Positions 19,272 through 29,912 of a DNA stretch of 64,000 bases are shown here, one piece after another. This DNA is from an uncultured Methylophaga sp. (GTDB taxonomy: Bacteria; Pseudomonadota; Gammaproteobacteria; Nitrosococcales; Methylophagaceae): positions 124,001 to 188,000 of the forward strand of contig NZ_CAMYKO010000005.1 in the NCBI RefSeq assembly GCF_947259025.1, written 5' to 3'. The notes beneath the pieces are model-generated. The model was not told the origin of the DNA, made no database searches, and worked only from the letters and a program-made list of their open reading frames with translations. A program made the position numbers and the translations under genes. Position 1 is the first letter of the stretch. Each line of letters starts with the position of its first letter.

Positions 19272-19919
19272 TTGAGAGCTGTTGTTACCCCCATTAAATG
19301 TTTGCTTGTGTTGGTGATGATGTTGACGCTCAGCGCCTGTTTTAGCTGGGGCGGTGGTGACGAAGTGGATGCCAACGCCGAACCACGCTACTACGTGGTT
19401 GATGTCGACCGCGGCAGTGTAGCGCAGAGTTTTGCCCGTGACCGGGTGCTGTTGCTCAAACCAGTGCGTGTGGTGCCGCATTTCCGCGATAAAACCATTG
19501 TGTATCGTGTGAACGAAAGTGAATATCAGAGCCAGCCGCCGCACCAGTTATTCACCGAACCCTCAGAGATGTTTACTGCGCAGCTACGCCGCTGGTTGCA
19601 GAAAAGCGGCCTGTTCAGCCAGGTGGTTGTCGATGAGACTGCCGAGGCTGATTATGTGCTGGAAGCCGCCGTCACCGCGCTTTATGGTGAGAAACGGCCC
19701 GAGTATTCTCCCCAGGCTATTGTGGAGATGCAGTTCTTTATGAGTTCGGCTGATGAGCAGCAAAACATGTTGTTCCAGACCGGCTTAAGGGTTGATGCGG
19801 ATATCGAAAAAACCACGCCGGGTAATGTGGTTACCGGGTGGCGGCAAGGGCTTGATCAGCTTCTGACGACTTTGGAGCAGGATTTTAGCGATTATTTTGC
19901 CAAAGTCGGTGCTAGGTAG
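19272..19919 (+). CDS. ABC-type transport auxiliary lipoprotein (PqiC-like)
   Basis: A 215-residue lipoprotein with a lipobox (LSAC, Cys about residue 23), then a beta-alpha domain typical of the ABC-transport auxiliary family. Blocks include RYYVVDVDRGS, VLLLKPVRVVPHFRDKTIVYRV and the PPHQLFTEPSEMFTAQLRRWL region. Such proteins pair with MCE/Mla-like lipid transport, but no such transporter is adjacent. The start is TTG with AAGGAG six bases upstream. It is divergent from apt and precedes gyrA by about 95 bases. Confidence 0.85.
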   Translation: MRAVVTPIKCLLVLVMMLTLSACFSWGGGDEVDANAEPRYYVVDVDRGSVAQSFARDRVLLLKPVRVVPHFRDKTIVYRVNESEYQSQPPHQLFTEPSEMFTAQLRRWLQKSGLFSQVVVDETAEADYVLEAAVTALYGEKRPEYSPQAIVEMQFFMSSADEQQNMLFQTGLRVDADIEKTTPGNVVTGWRQGLDQLLTTLEQDFSDYFAKVGAR

Positions 19920-20014
19920 CACTTAGAGATTCGCGTGCAGGAAATCGCCTTTAGTGGTAGGATTAATGCTTTGGTGGAAATGCCCACCTGGTATTAATTT
20001 CGGACGACTAATCA

Positions 20015-22600
20015 ATGAGTGAAATTGCCTTAGAACTGGATTCGATAGGTATCGAAGCCGAGATGAAGCAATCGTACCTCGATTACGCCATGAGCGTTAT
20101 CGTAGGTCGTGCGCTGCCGGATGTACGTGATGGTCTGAAACCGGTTCACCGCCGTGTTTTGTATGCCATGCGGGAATTGGGTAACAGTTGGAACAGCCCT
20201 TATAAAAAGTCTGCACGTATCGTCGGTGACGTCATCGGTAAATATCACCCGCATGGTGATACCGCGGTCTACGACACCATGGTGCGGATGGCCCAGCCGT
20301 TTTCGATGCGCTACATGCTGGTCGATGGCCAGGGTAACTTCGGTTCGGTCGATGGTGACTCACCGGCAGCCATGCGTTATACCGAAGTGCGCATGGCCAA
20401 GATCACCCACGAAATGCTGGCTGATCTGGAAAAAGAAACCGTCGATTTCATTCCCAACTACGATGAGTCGGAAAGCGAACCGGCGGTACTGCCGACCAAG
20501 ATCCCGGCTTTGCTGGTTAACGGCTCATCCGGTATCGCCGTGGGCATGGCGACCAATATTCCACCGCACAACCTGACCGAAGTGCTCAATGCCGCAGTGG
20601 CGATGATTGATAATCCCGATATCAACGTCAGTGAACTGATGGAGCATATTCCGGGGCCGGATTTCCCCACTTCCGCCATTATCAACGGTGCCCGCGGTAT
20701 TGCCGAGGCCTACCAGACCGGTCGTGGCCGCGTCCACATCCGTGCCCGCGCCGATGTCGAAACCAATGAAGCCACCGGTCAGCAGAGCATTGTGGTTAAT
20801 GAACTGCCTTACCAGGTCAACAAAGCCCGCCTGCTGGAAAAAATCGCTGAGCTGGTCAAAGACAAAAAGATTGAAGGTATTTCCGCCCTGCGTGATGAGT
20901 CCGATAAGGAAGGCATGCGCATGGTTATCGTGCTTAAGCGCGGTGAAGTCCCCGAAGTCATCCTTAACAATCTCTACCAGCAAACCCAGATGCAGACCGT
21001 GTTCGGCATCAATATGGTGGCGATTGTTGATGGTCAGCCGCGCACACTGAATCTGAAAGAAGTGCTGCAGGCCTTTATCCGTCACCGCCGTGAAGTGGTG
21101 ACCCGCCGCTCAATTTATGACCTGCGTAAAGCCCGTGACCGTGCCCATATCCTCGAAGGTCTGGCAACGGCACTGGCCAATATTGATGAAGTTATTGAAC
21201 TGATCAAATCTTCGCCTAATCCGGCTGAAGCCAAGCAGGCGCTGGTCTCCAAAGGCTGGGCCTCGGGCCTGATCCAGGAAATGCTGGGCGCGGCCGGTGC
21301 CGAAGCCTCGCGTCCGGAAGGTCTGCCGGAAGAACTGGGTCTGGTCGATGGGCTGTATTACCTGTCACCGGCACAGGCGCAGGCTATTCTGGATATGCGT
21401 CTGCACCGCCTGACCGGGCTGGAGCAGGACAAGATCCTCGACGAATACCGTGAAGTACTGGCTTTGATTGCCGAACTGCTGGCGATTCTGAGTGATCCGG
21501 ATAATCTGATGGCGGTGATTCGCGATGAGCTGATTGCCATTATCGAAGAGTACGGTGATGAGCGTCGCACTGAGATCCTGGCCAATCACCTGGATCTGAC
21601 GCTGGAAGATCTGATCAACGAAGAAGAAATGGTGGTGACTCTGTCACACACCGGCTATGCCAAAACCACGCAGCTGGATACCTATCAGGCACAGAAACGT
21701 GGCGGTAAAGGCAAGGCCGCGACAGCGATGAAAGATGAAGACTTTGTCGAACATCTGTTTGTTGCCAATACCCACGATACGCTGCTGTGTTTCTCCAGTG
21801 CCGGTAAGGTTTACTGGAAAAAAGTGTATGAACTGCCTCAGGGTGGCCGTACCGCCCGCGGTAAGCCGATTGTCAATCTGCTGCCACTGGAAGAGGGCGA
21901 GCGCATCAACGCGGTGCTGCCGATTCGTGAATACGAAGCCGACAAGTTTATCTTTATGGCGACCGCTTCCGGCACCGTCAAGAAAACCCCGCTGGTCGAT
22001 TACTCCCGTCCGCGTGCCAACGGCATTATCGCCGTCGATCTGAAAGACGATGATCAACTGGTTGATGTGGCCGTCACTGATGGCACCTCAGATGTCATGC
22101 TATTCAGTTCGGCCGGTAAAGTCATTCGCTTCCCAGAGACTGATGTCCGCTCAATGGGCCGTGTTTCCCGCGGCGTGCGTGGTATGCGCATTGCTGATGA
22201 TGAGAAAATCATTGCCCTGATTATTGCCCAGGAAGAGGGCGCGATTCTGACCGCGACCGAACACGGTTACGGCAAACGTACTGACCTGGCGGAATACCGG
22301 GTTCAGGGCCGGGGCGGTCAGGGTATTATCTCGATTCAGACTTCCGACCGTAATGGCAGCGTCGTTGGTGCCGTGCAAGTCTGTGATGATGATCAGATCA
22401 TGTTAATTACCAATGGCGGCACGCTGGTGCGTACCCCGGTCAAAGATGTCTCTCTGGTGGGACGTAACACCCAGGGTGTGCGTCTTATCAACCTCAGCAA
22501 ACAAGAAAAGCTGGTGGGTGTTGAGCGCGTGATCGAAGATGAAGACGATGCCGAACTGCCGGTTGGTGATGACGACGCAGAAACAGCCACAGAAGAGTAA
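20015..22600 (+). CDS. gyrA: DNA gyrase subunit A
   Basis: Cuts and rejoins DNA in the GyrA2GyrB2 enzyme that puts negative supercoils into DNA. The 861-residue protein has [17 protein letters not shown] (the quinolone-determining region with Thr and Asp at the two key positions, as in susceptible gammaproteobacteria such as Pseudomonas). It also has [10 protein letters not shown] (active-site Tyr) and the GyrA box QKRGGKG opening the C-terminal pinwheel. The tail is acidic. It is followed two bases later by serC, matching the gyrA-serC-pheA order of pseudomonads. Confidence 0.98.
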   Translation: MSEIALELDSIGIEAEMKQSYLDYAMSVIVGRALPDVRDGLKPVHRRVLYAMRELGNSWNSPYKKSARIVGDVIGKYHPHGDTAVYDTMVRMAQPFSMRYMLVDGQGNFGSVDGDSPAAMRYTEVRMAKITHEMLADLEKETVDFIPNYDESESEPAVLPTKIPALLVNGSSGIAVGMATNIPPHNLTEVLNAAVAMIDNPDINVSELMEHIPGPDFPTSAIINGARGIAEAYQTGRGRVHIRARADVETNEATGQQSIVVNELPYQVNKARLLEKIAELVKDKKIEGISALRDESDKEGMRMVIVLKRGEVPEVILNNLYQQTQMQTVFGINMVAIVDGQPRTLNLKEVLQAFIRHRREVVTRRSIYDLRKARDRAHILEGLATALANIDEVIELIKSSPNPAEAKQALVSKGWASGLIQEMLGAAGAEASRPEGLPEELGLVDGLYYLSPAQAQAILDMRLHRLTGLEQDKILDEYREVLALIAELLAILSDPDNLMAVIRDELIAIIEEYGDERRTEILANHLDLTLEDLINEEEMVVTLSHTGYAKTTQLDTYQAQKRGGKGKAATAMKDEDFVEHLFVANTHDTLLCFSSAGKVYWKKVYELPQGGRTARGKPIVNLLPLEEGERINAVLPIREYEADKFIFMATASGTVKKTPLVDYSRPRANGIIAVDLKDDDQLVDVAVTDGTSDVMLFSSAGKVIRFPETDVRSMGRVSRGVRGMRIADDEKIIALIIAQEEGAILTATEHGYGKRTDLAEYRVQGRGGQGIISIQTSDRNGSVVGAVQVCDDDQIMLITNGGTLVRTPVKDVSLVGRNTQGVRLINLSKQEKLVGVERVIEDEDDAELPVGDDDAETATEE

Positions 22601-22602
22601 TT

Positions 22603-23682
22603 TTGAGAGCGTATAACTTTAGTGCCGGCCCGGCTATGTTGCCCGAGGCCGTGATGAAACAGGCGCAGCTGGAAATGCTGGACTGGCATGGCTCGGGCAT
22701 GTCAGTGATGGAAATGAGTCACCGGGGCCCGGAATACACCTCGATTGCGCAAAAGGCAGAAGCCGATCTGCGTGAGTTGCTGGCCGTGCCGGATGACTAT
22801 GCCGTGTTGTTCCTGCAGGGCGGGGCGTCTCTGCAGTTTCCGATGATTCCGATGAATCTGCTGCGCGGCAAGACCAGGGCCGATTACTTCAATACCGGTG
22901 CCTGGTCAGCCAAAGCCATTGCCGAAGCCAAGCGCTTTTGTGAAGTCAATGTTGCCGTAGATTCCAGTGATAAGCATTTCACTACGGTGGCTGACAGGGC
23001 TGACTGGCAGTTATCCGATGATGCTGCTTATGTGCATTACACGCCTAATGAAACCATCCATGGCCTGGAATTTCATGATGTACCGGATGTTGGCGACATA
23101 CCCTTGGTCGCGGATATGTCCTCCACGATTCTGTCGCGACCGATTGATGTCAATCAGTTCGATCTGATTTACGCCGGTGCCCAGAAAAATATCGGTCCGG
23201 CCGGTTTATGCATCGTTATTATCCGCAAGGAGCTGATGGGGAATGTGATGCCGGGCACACCCAAAATGCTCGATTATCAGACCCATGCCGATAATGGCTC
23301 CATGTTCAATACGCCGGCCACTTACAGCTGGTACCTGGCAGGGCTGGTGTTCGAGTGGATCAAACAGCAGGGCGGCCTGGAAGCGATGGCCGAGATCAAC
23401 AAGCGCAAGGCCGACAAGCTTTACCAGGCCATCGACAGCAGTCCGTTTTATGCCAATCCGGTTGATCCCAATTATCGTTCCTGGATGAATGTGCCATTCA
23501 CGCTGGCTGATGCCAGTCTGGAGAAAACCTTCCTGGAACAGGCGGCCAAGCAACAGTTGCTGACCTTGAAAGGCCACCGCGATGTCGGCGGTATGCGCGC
23601 CAGCATCTATAACGCCATGCCCGAAGCCGGAGTTGATACACTGATTGCTTTCATGCAAGAGTTTGAGCGTCAATACGGATAA
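22603..23682 (+). CDS. serC: Phosphoserine aminotransferase
   Basis: PLP enzyme of serine (and pyridoxine) synthesis: 3-phosphohydroxypyruvate plus glutamate to phosphoserine. The 359-residue protein starts RAYNFSAGPAMLPEAV and has DMSSTILSRPIDV and the PLP lysine block YAGAQKNIGPAG. The start is TTG, two bases after the gyrA stop, with GAAGAG in the gyrA end as binding site. It is in line with pheA ten bases on. Confidence 0.97.
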   Translation: MRAYNFSAGPAMLPEAVMKQAQLEMLDWHGSGMSVMEMSHRGPEYTSIAQKAEADLRELLAVPDDYAVLFLQGGASLQFPMIPMNLLRGKTRADYFNTGAWSAKAIAEAKRFCEVNVAVDSSDKHFTTVADRADWQLSDDAAYVHYTPNETIHGLEFHDVPDVGDIPLVADMSSTILSRPIDVNQFDLIYAGAQKNIGPAGLCIVIIRKELMGNVMPGTPKMLDYQTHADNGSMFNTPATYSWYLAGLVFEWIKQQGGLEAMAEINKRKADKLYQAIDSSPFYANPVDPNYRSWMNVPFTLADASLEKTFLEQAAKQQLLTLKGHRDVGGMRASIYNAMPEAGVDTLIAFMQEFERQYG

Positions 23683-23691
23683 GCGCTGCCA

Positions 23692-24786
23692 ATGAGTGAT
23701 AAAGAGCAAAAGGCCCTGGAACAGATTCGTCAGCAGATTGATGATATCGATCTGAAAGTCCAAGATTTGCTGAATCAGCGCACGGCGATGGCACAGGAAG
23801 TGGCGCGAATCAAAATTGAAAATGGCGGCCATGCCGATTTTTATCGTCCAGATCGTGAAGCCATGGTGCTGCGTAATGTGATGGAGCGTAATCAGGGGCC
23901 GCTGTCTGCCGAGGAGATGGCGCGGCTGTTCCGTGAAATCATGTCAGCCTGCCTGGCTGCAGAGAAAACCCTGCAGGTGGCTTACCTGGGTCCGGAAGGT
24001 TCTTTCACCCAGGCGGCAGCACAGAAACATTTCGGTGGCAGTGTTGAACTGCACTCGATGAGCACCATTGCTGATGTCTTTCATGCAGTCGAAACCGGTC
24101 ACGCCTGTTACGGTGTGGTGCCGGTGGAAAACTCCACTGAGGGCATGGTCTCGCATACGCTGGATCGCTTCATCGCTTCGCCGCTGAAAATCAATGGCGA
24201 AGTCACCCTGCGCATTCATCATTACCTGCTCAGCAAGGAAAAAGATCTCAAGGCTATCCGCAGGGTTTATGCTCACCCGCAGGCTTTGGCACAATGCCGT
24301 CAGTGGCTGACCGAAGAACTGGCCGAGGCGGAACTGATTCCGCTTAACAGCAATGCCGAAGCGGCGCGTAAAGTCGCCAGCGAGCCGGCGGGTACAGCGG
24401 CGATTGCGGCCAACCGCGCGGCGGAGATTTATGGCCTGTCGGTGCTGGCCAACAATATTGAAGATGAAGTCGACAATACCACGCGTTTCCTGGTGATTGG
24501 CTCACAGGAAGTCGGGGCCACAGGGGGCGATAAAACTGCATTGCTGGTGTCGACCAAAAACAAACCGGGGGCTTTGCAGTCTCTGCTGACGCCGCTGGCC
24601 GAGAGTGGCATTAGCATGACCCGCATTGAGTCACGGCCTTCGCGCAAAGGCATCTGGGAATACGTATTCTTTATCGACATTGAGGGTCATATCAGCGAAG
24701 CTGATGTTGCCGGGGCATTGAAACGGCTGGAACAGGAATCCTCCATGTTCAGAATTCTGGGGTCTTACCCCAAGGCTGTGTTATGA
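23692..24786 (+). CDS. pheA: Bifunctional chorismate mutase / prephenate dehydratase
   Basis: Makes phenylpyruvate for phenylalanine. The 364-residue P-protein has an AroQ chorismate mutase (about 1-90, [19 protein letters not shown]), the dehydratase (about 94-270, [30 protein letters not shown]), and an ACT domain (about 280-360) with the [21 protein letters not shown] phenylalanine-binding block. It is expected to be feedback-inhibited by phenylalanine. Its stop overlaps the ispH start as ATGA. Confidence 0.97.
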   Translation: MSDKEQKALEQIRQQIDDIDLKVQDLLNQRTAMAQEVARIKIENGGHADFYRPDREAMVLRNVMERNQGPLSAEEMARLFREIMSACLAAEKTLQVAYLGPEGSFTQAAAQKHFGGSVELHSMSTIADVFHAVETGHACYGVVPVENSTEGMVSHTLDRFIASPLKINGEVTLRIHHYLLSKEKDLKAIRRVYAHPQALAQCRQWLTEELAEAELIPLNSNAEAARKVASEPAGTAAIAANRAAEIYGLSVLANNIEDEVDNTTRFLVIGSQEVGATGGDKTALLVSTKNKPGALQSLLTPLAESGISMTRIESRPSRKGIWEYVFFIDIEGHISEADVAGALKRLEQESSMFRILGSYPKAVL

Positions 24787-25742
24787 CAAAAGAATTGATT
24801 CTGGCCAACCCGCGCGGTTTCTGCGCCGGCGTGGACAGGGCCATCGACATCGTGGAGCGGGCACTGGAACTGTTCGGTGCGCCGATTTATGTACGTCATG
24901 AAGTGGTACACAACAGGTTTGTGGTCGATGATTTGCGTGACAAGGGCGCAGTGTTTGTCGAAGAACTGCACGAAGTGCCGGATAACAGCACTGTCATTTT
25001 CAGCGCCCATGGCGTATCCAAACAGGTGCAGCAGGAAGGTAAACATCGTGGCCTGAAAGTGTTTGACGCCACCTGTCCGCTGGTGACCAAAGTCCATATG
25101 GAAGTCTCGCGCTACGAAAAGCAGGGCATGGAATGCATTCTGATTGGTCATGAAGGCCATCCGGAAGTGGAGGGCACCATGGGCCAGTACACCTCTGAGG
25201 AGGGGGGCATGTATCTGGTGGAATCACCGGAGGATGTGGCCAGACTGAAAGTTAAAAACCCGCAGCAACTGGCCTTTGTCACCCAGACCACGCTGTCGGT
25301 CGATGATACCTCGGTGGTGATTGATGCGCTGCGCGAGCATTTCCCGGATATCCAGGGACCCAGCAAAGATGATATCTGCTATGCCACCCAGAACCGCCAG
25401 GATGCCGTAAAAAAACTGGCGTCAGAATGCGACCTGGTATTGGTCGTGGGTTCGGTTAACAGCTCTAACTCCAACCGTTTGCGGGAGTTGTCGGAAAAGC
25501 TCGGCACCACGGCTTATCTGCTGGATAATGCGCAACAACTGGAGTCGACCTGGCTACAGGACAAACACCGTGTCGGTTTGACTGCCGGCGCCTCGGCACC
25601 GGAAATCCTGGTTGAACAGGTTGTCGATAAGCTGGCTGAGTTCGGCGTTACCGCGGTCAGAGAAGACGAGGGATTACGAGAAAACATCGAGTTTTCACTG
25701 CCAAGAGAACTAAAAATCGATGTGACCAGTCTGAGAAAATAA
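24783..25742 (+). CDS. ispH: 4-hydroxy-3-methylbut-2-enyl diphosphate reductase
   Basis: Last step of the MEP pathway, giving IPP and DMAPP. The 319-residue Fe-S enzyme has the first cluster Cys in [13 protein letters not shown], the HEVVHN and SAHGVS substrate histidines, [11 protein letters not shown] (second Cys), a catalytic Glu in [14 protein letters not shown], and [13 protein letters not shown] in the third segment. The ATG overlaps the pheA stop, so it is probably translated with it. Confidence 0.97.
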   Translation: MTKELILANPRGFCAGVDRAIDIVERALELFGAPIYVRHEVVHNRFVVDDLRDKGAVFVEELHEVPDNSTVIFSAHGVSKQVQQEGKHRGLKVFDATCPLVTKVHMEVSRYEKQGMECILIGHEGHPEVEGTMGQYTSEEGGMYLVESPEDVARLKVKNPQQLAFVTQTTLSVDDTSVVIDALREHFPDIQGPSKDDICYATQNRQDAVKKLASECDLVLVVGSVNSSNSNRLRELSEKLGTTAYLLDNAQQLESTWLQDKHRVGLTAGASAPEILVEQVVDKLAEFGVTAVREDEGLRENIEFSLPRELKIDVTSLRK

Positions 25743-25757
25743 AAAATAAGGCCGCAC

Positions 25758-27170
25758 ATGCCCTTTTTGCCCGTATTTCTTTGGACAGACATTCTGATTT
25801 TTCTGCTGCTGGCTGTAGTGGCCGGTGCCGTGGTCTATATCAGAAAGCGGCCTCATCTCAGTGCTCCCTGGAACAGTGTCATCCAACGCAAACGCGGCAT
25901 GATGGCGATCATGATACTGGCCTGTTATGTCGTCATTGGCCTGCTTGATTCCCTGCATTATCGGCCCGTACTGGAGTCTGATGGCAATGGCGATCAAGTC
26001 CACTACGCCACAGAAGTTATCAGCGTTTTTGATCGTCTGGCCCAGCCTCTGCGTCAGCAGGTTGAAAAAACCTATTCCGCGCCGTTTGCCCATCAGCTTT
26101 ACGTCAAAGAAATGCAGACCGATGCCGATGGCACGCTAGTCTACGATTACCCCCGCCTCAAGCACGGTGCCAGCCACTTGGATCATCCTGCGCTCAAACT
26201 GGATGACATTCAGCAAACAGTCTTAAAAGCCAGCCTGCTCAGTATCTTGCTGGTGTTTATTGTTTACCTGTGTCACTGCATCCTGGCGCGTTGGCGCCGG
26301 AAAAGTACTTTACTCACCGAGGCCGGACGCATTATTCGCGGTCGTTCTGACTATCCGCTGTCGACGTTTTACCTGATGTTACTGCTGCTGACTTTGACGG
26401 CATTCAACCTGATTGCGCTGAGTGGCGATTATCATGTGTTCGGTACCGATAAAGTCGGTAACGATGTGCTCTACCAGGCACTGAAGAGTGTGCGCACCGG
26501 GCTGGTGATCGGGACTTTGACCACCTTGGTCATGTTGCCACTGGCGATCCTGCTGGGCATTGCAGCCGGTTATTTCCGTGGCTGGATCGACGATATCATC
26601 CAGTATATCTACACCACCTTGAATTCGATTCCGGGTGTGTTGCTGATCGCCGCTGCCGTGCTGATCCTGCAGGTTTACATGAATAATAACCCGGATCAGT
26701 TTGAAACCATTGCTGAGCGGGCCGATATGCGCTTGCTGTTTCTCTGCATTATTCTTGGCGTCACCAGTTGGACCGGCTTGTGCCGAATCCTGCGCGCTGA
26801 AACTTTGAAGCTGCGTGAAGCCGAATATGTGCTTGCCGCAAGGGCGTTGGGCGCCAGTAATTTCAGTATTCTGCACCGCCACATTCTGCCTAATCTGATG
26901 CATCTGGTGATGATTGCCGTAGTGCTCGACTTCAGTGGTCTTGTTTTGGCAGAAGCTGTGCTGTCTTATGTCGGCGTTGGCGTCGATCCCTCCATGATCA
27001 GTTGGGGCAATATGATTAACAGTGCGCGGCTGGAAATGGCCCGCGACCCGGTGGTCTGGTGGTCTTTGACCGCGGCCTTTATCTCCATGTTTATTCTGGT
27101 GCTGGCCGCCAATCTGTTTGCCGATGTGGTTCGTGATGCCTTCGACCCAAGAATGCAGGGGGCGCAATGA
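25758..27170 (+). CDS. Oligopeptide-type ABC transporter permease (OppC family), extended
   Basis: A 470-residue inner-membrane permease. The C-terminal half (about 230-465) is a standard OppC/DppC permease: VFGTDKVGNDVLYQAL, six membrane helices, and the EAA loop EAEYVLAARALGASNFSILHRHILPN, which contacts the ATPase. The N-terminal half carries an extra helix pair and a roughly 100-residue soluble loop (about 60-165), longer than usual. Its stop overlaps the ATPase gene. No OppB-type permease or binding protein is present, so the second half of the transporter must be elsewhere. Confidence 0.88.
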   Translation: MPFLPVFLWTDILIFLLLAVVAGAVVYIRKRPHLSAPWNSVIQRKRGMMAIMILACYVVIGLLDSLHYRPVLESDGNGDQVHYATEVISVFDRLAQPLRQQVEKTYSAPFAHQLYVKEMQTDADGTLVYDYPRLKHGASHLDHPALKLDDIQQTVLKASLLSILLVFIVYLCHCILARWRRKSTLLTEAGRIIRGRSDYPLSTFYLMLLLLTLTAFNLIALSGDYHVFGTDKVGNDVLYQALKSVRTGLVIGTLTTLVMLPLAILLGIAAGYFRGWIDDIIQYIYTTLNSIPGVLLIAAAVLILQVYMNNNPDQFETIAERADMRLLFLCIILGVTSWTGLCRILRAETLKLREAEYVLAARALGASNFSILHRHILPNLMHLVMIAVVLDFSGLVLAEAVLSYVGVGVDPSMISWGNMINSARLEMARDPVVWWSLTAAFISMFILVLAANLFADVVRDAFDPRMQGAQ

Positions 27171-29197
27171 GCGACAGCCTGTTACAGGTCAACAATCTTA
27201 AAACCTGGTTTGGCAATGGCGAAATGCCTTATCGGGCGGTAGACGGTATCGGTTTCAGCATCCGCCGCGGTCAGACCTTTGCCTTGCTGGGGGAATCCGG
27301 TTGCGGTAAATCGATGACGGCTTTATCACTGTTGCGGCTTAATCCCCATCCTGCCAGCCGTATCGTCAGTGGTGAAGTGTTATTGGATGGCGAAAATTTA
27401 CTGCCACTGTCGGAAGCCGAGATGGAGGCAATTCGCGGTCGTCGCATCTCAATGATTTTCCAGGAACCGCAAAGTTCACTTAATCCGGTACTGACCGTTG
27501 GTCAGCAGATAGCTGAAGTGCTCAAATGGCATTTCAATATGGACGCCCAGGCGATGCAGCAGCGCTCGCTTGAGCTGCTGAAATCTGTGGGCATACCTGA
27601 TCCGACCCAACGCATCAAAGAATATCCCCACCAGTTGTCCGGCGGTATGAAACAGCGGGTGATGATTGCGATTGCGTTGGCTGGTGAACCGGAGCTATTG
27701 ATTGCCGATGAACCGACCACCGCTTTGGATGTGACGATTCAGGCGCAGATCCTGGATCTGCTGAAGGATATTCAGCAAAAAACCGGCATGGCCATTTTGC
27801 TGATCACCCACGATCTGGGCGTAGTGGCACAAATGGCCGATCACGTGGCGGTGATGTATGCCGGCCAGATCGTGGAGACCGCCAGTCGCGAGCAGTTTTT
27901 CAATGACACCCGCCACCCCTACACGCGAAAACTGTTTGAAGCGCTGCCATCGGATCAGAAACGTGAACAGAAACTGACAGTGATCAAAGGCAGCGTGCCG
28001 CCACTGAACCAGGATTTTAATTGCTGTCGTTTTGCCGATCGCTGTGATTTTGCCTGGCAGCATTGCCATGATGTCGAGCCACGCTGGCTGGAGCCTGATA
28101 ACCACGGAGTCCGCTGCCATCTTTTTGATCCCGATGTCGATGCCGAGCATATTAAGAGCGAAATCCGTGTGACCAGCTCCCGTTTATCGGATGTGGTGCC
28201 GGCCGATAACGCCTTGCTTGATGTCAAACAGCTCAAAGTGCATTTTCCGATTAAGAAAGGCATTTTGCAGCGCACGGTGGGACATGTGAAAGCGGTCGAT
28301 AACATCAGCCTGTCGCTGCGTCCGGCGGAAACGCTGGCTTTGGTGGGCGAGTCCGGCTGCGGTAAAACCACGGTTGGGAAGGGCATTTTACAACTGGTGC
28401 CGGTCACTGAAGGTCAGGTGAAATATGCCGGCAAGCAGATGACCCGGATGTCAGAGCATGAACTCAAAGAAGCGCGGGCTTCGATGCAGATCATTTTCCA
28501 GGATCCGTTCTCGTCAATGAACCCGCGTATGACCATTACCCAGGTCATCGAAGAGGGCATGCTGGGCTCTTCAATCAAGAATCCGGCTGACAAACAACAC
28601 AAAGTCGATGAGTTGCTGGAGCGGGTCGGCTTGAGGCCGGATATCAAACATCGTTATCCGCATGAGTTTTCCGGCGGCCAGCGCCAGCGGATTTGTATTG
28701 CCCGCGCTCTGGCGGCGGAACCGGAAGTGATTATCTGTGATGAGCCCACCAGTGCCCTGGATGTGTCGGTGCAGGCACAGATCCTCAACCTGCTGCGCGA
28801 CATCCAGCATGAGTTCGGTTTGTCCTACCTGTTTATTACCCACAACATTGCGGTGGTAGACTACCTGGCCCACCGGGTTGCGGTGATGTATCTGGGCAGG
28901 GTGGTGGAAGAAGGCCGCCGGGATGAAGTACTGAATAATCCCAAACACCCCTACACACAGGCGCTGCTGGCCGCAGTACCGCGGATTGAGAGCGACAGTG
29001 AGCAACAAGCCATCAGACTGGAAGGCGAGTTGCCATCACCGGCCAATCCGCCACAGGGCTGTCATTTTCATCAACGCTGTCCGCATGTGATGCCCCGATG
29101 CCGGGAACAATATCCGGACCTGACCCAGCTCAGCCGCAGTCATACCGTTAAATGCTATTTATACGAGGAAGATTATGGATCAACAGACTCAAATTGA
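27167..29197 (+). CDS. Double ABC ATPase of an oligopeptide transporter (DppD-DppF fusion, YejF type)
   Basis: A 676-residue protein with two complete ATPase modules. Module one has Walker A GESGCGKS (about 43), signature LSGGMKQRV and Walker [10 protein letters not shown]. Module two has Walker A GESGCGKT (about 395), signature FSGGQRQRI and Walker B IICDEPTS. Each is followed by the oligopeptide-transport C-terminal Cys-rich patch ([38 protein letters not shown]), where these ATPases often hold an Fe-S cluster. It overlaps the permease by an ATGA-type junction. It energises peptide (or nickel-like) uptake. Confidence 0.92.
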   Translation: MSDSLLQVNNLKTWFGNGEMPYRAVDGIGFSIRRGQTFALLGESGCGKSMTALSLLRLNPHPASRIVSGEVLLDGENLLPLSEAEMEAIRGRRISMIFQEPQSSLNPVLTVGQQIAEVLKWHFNMDAQAMQQRSLELLKSVGIPDPTQRIKEYPHQLSGGMKQRVMIAIALAGEPELLIADEPTTALDVTIQAQILDLLKDIQQKTGMAILLITHDLGVVAQMADHVAVMYAGQIVETASREQFFNDTRHPYTRKLFEALPSDQKREQKLTVIKGSVPPLNQDFNCCRFADRCDFAWQHCHDVEPRWLEPDNHGVRCHLFDPDVDAEHIKSEIRVTSSRLSDVVPADNALLDVKQLKVHFPIKKGILQRTVGHVKAVDNISLSLRPAETLALVGESGCGKTTVGKGILQLVPVTEGQVKYAGKQMTRMSEHELKEARASMQIIFQDPFSSMNPRMTITQVIEEGMLGSSIKNPADKQHKVDELLERVGLRPDIKHRYPHEFSGGQRQRICIARALAAEPEVIICDEPTSALDVSVQAQILNLLRDIQHEFGLSYLFITHNIAVVDYLAHRVAVMYLGRVVEEGRRDEVLNNPKHPYTQALLAAVPRIESDSEQQAIRLEGELPSPANPPQGCHFHQRCPHVMPRCREQYPDLTQLSRSHTVKCYLYEEDYGSTDSN

Positions 29198-29420
29198 ACT
29201 GGAAGCAGCCGCATTTCGTCGCCTGCTGGAACATCTGCAAGACAACACCGATGTGCAGAATATCGATTTGATGAATCTGGCCGGCTTTTGCCGTAATTGC
29301 CTTTCCAAATGGTACCTGGCCGCGGCTGAAGATAAAGGTATTGAGATGGATTACGACCAGGCGCGTGAATATGTCTACGGCATGCCTTACAGCGAATGGA
29401 AGGACAAATACCAGAAGTAA
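29175..29420 (+). CDS. DUF1244 protein
   Basis: An 81-residue soluble protein of the DUF1244 family, shown by FRRLLEHLQDNTDVQNIDLMN, GFCRNCLSKWY (CxxC) and YGMPYSEWKDKYQ. No role is known to me. The start lies inside the end of the ATPase gene with GAGGAA just upstream, so it is coupled to it. Confidence 0.92.
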   Translation: MDQQTQIELEAAAFRRLLEHLQDNTDVQNIDLMNLAGFCRNCLSKWYLAAAEDKGIEMDYDQAREYVYGMPYSEWKDKYQK

Positions 29421-29446
29421 TCCGCTGATTAGATTGATTGCTTTAT

Positions 29447-29629
29447 TAACCACAGAGGCACAGAGGACACAGAGTCAACAAAAGCTATCCGCAGATGATG
29501 GTGATTTTCACTGAACAAAGCTAAAAAGACTGCAACGACAAGACGCCTCATTTCATTAGGTGCTACTCGGAGTAATCTGCGACTATCTGTGTAATCTGCG
29601 GATTAATACTCTTTGTGCCTCTGTGGTTA
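29447..29629. repeat. Long inverted-repeat element (CCACAGAGGCACAGAG type)
   Basis: TAACCACAGAGGCACAGAG at 29447 is mirrored by CTTTGTGCCTCTGTGGTTA ending at 29629. Inside, ATCCGCAGAT is mirrored by ATCTGCGGAT. The two nested inverted repeats with about 110 bases of centre look like a non-coding MITE-like or dispersed repeat. It fills the gap between the DUF1244 gene and the convergent anti-sigma gene. Confidence 0.65.
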
Positions 29630-29668
29630 TATTTTCACTAAAATCCCATGAAAGCTGCGGATAAAAAC

Positions 29669-29908
29669 TCAAGAATCGGTCTTTGATATAGTGCGCAGTT
29701 TTTCCGCCAGGGCCTGAGTATCAGTATCGTGCTGTTCGCGCGGGCGCAGTGTAGAGACAGTGCTGATGGTTTGTTTGATTTGTTGCATATAACGACGACA
29801 GCAACTGCAGATCACCAAATGCAAAAACAAGCCAATCCGCTTGCGCAGCGGCAGATCGCCATCAAGGTAGTTGCTGGCTTCTTCAGCGATATCTTTACAT
29901 TCAAACAT
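29669..29908 (-). CDS. Zinc-finger anti-sigma factor (zf-HC2)
   Basis: A 79-residue protein with the HxxxCxxC zinc site (HLVICSCC, about residues 30-37) and an N-terminal ASNYLDGDLPLRKR stretch typical of zf-HC2 anti-sigma factors. It lacks a transmembrane helix, so it is a soluble, probably redox- or metal-responsive inhibitor. It is encoded directly after the sigma factor gene (four bases between), the standard arrangement for a sigma/anti-sigma pair. Confidence 0.85.
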   Translation of the reverse strand: MFECKDIAEEASNYLDGDLPLRKRIGLFLHLVICSCCRRYMQQIKQTISTVSTLRPREQHDTDTQALAEKLRTISKTDS

Positions 29909-29912
29909 CGTT

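Noticed and set aside
26379-27167. A 262-codon open frame opposite the OppC-type permease gene
   Set aside because: Antisense to a hydrophobic conserved gene; the His/Gln-rich product is what reversed membrane-helix codons give.
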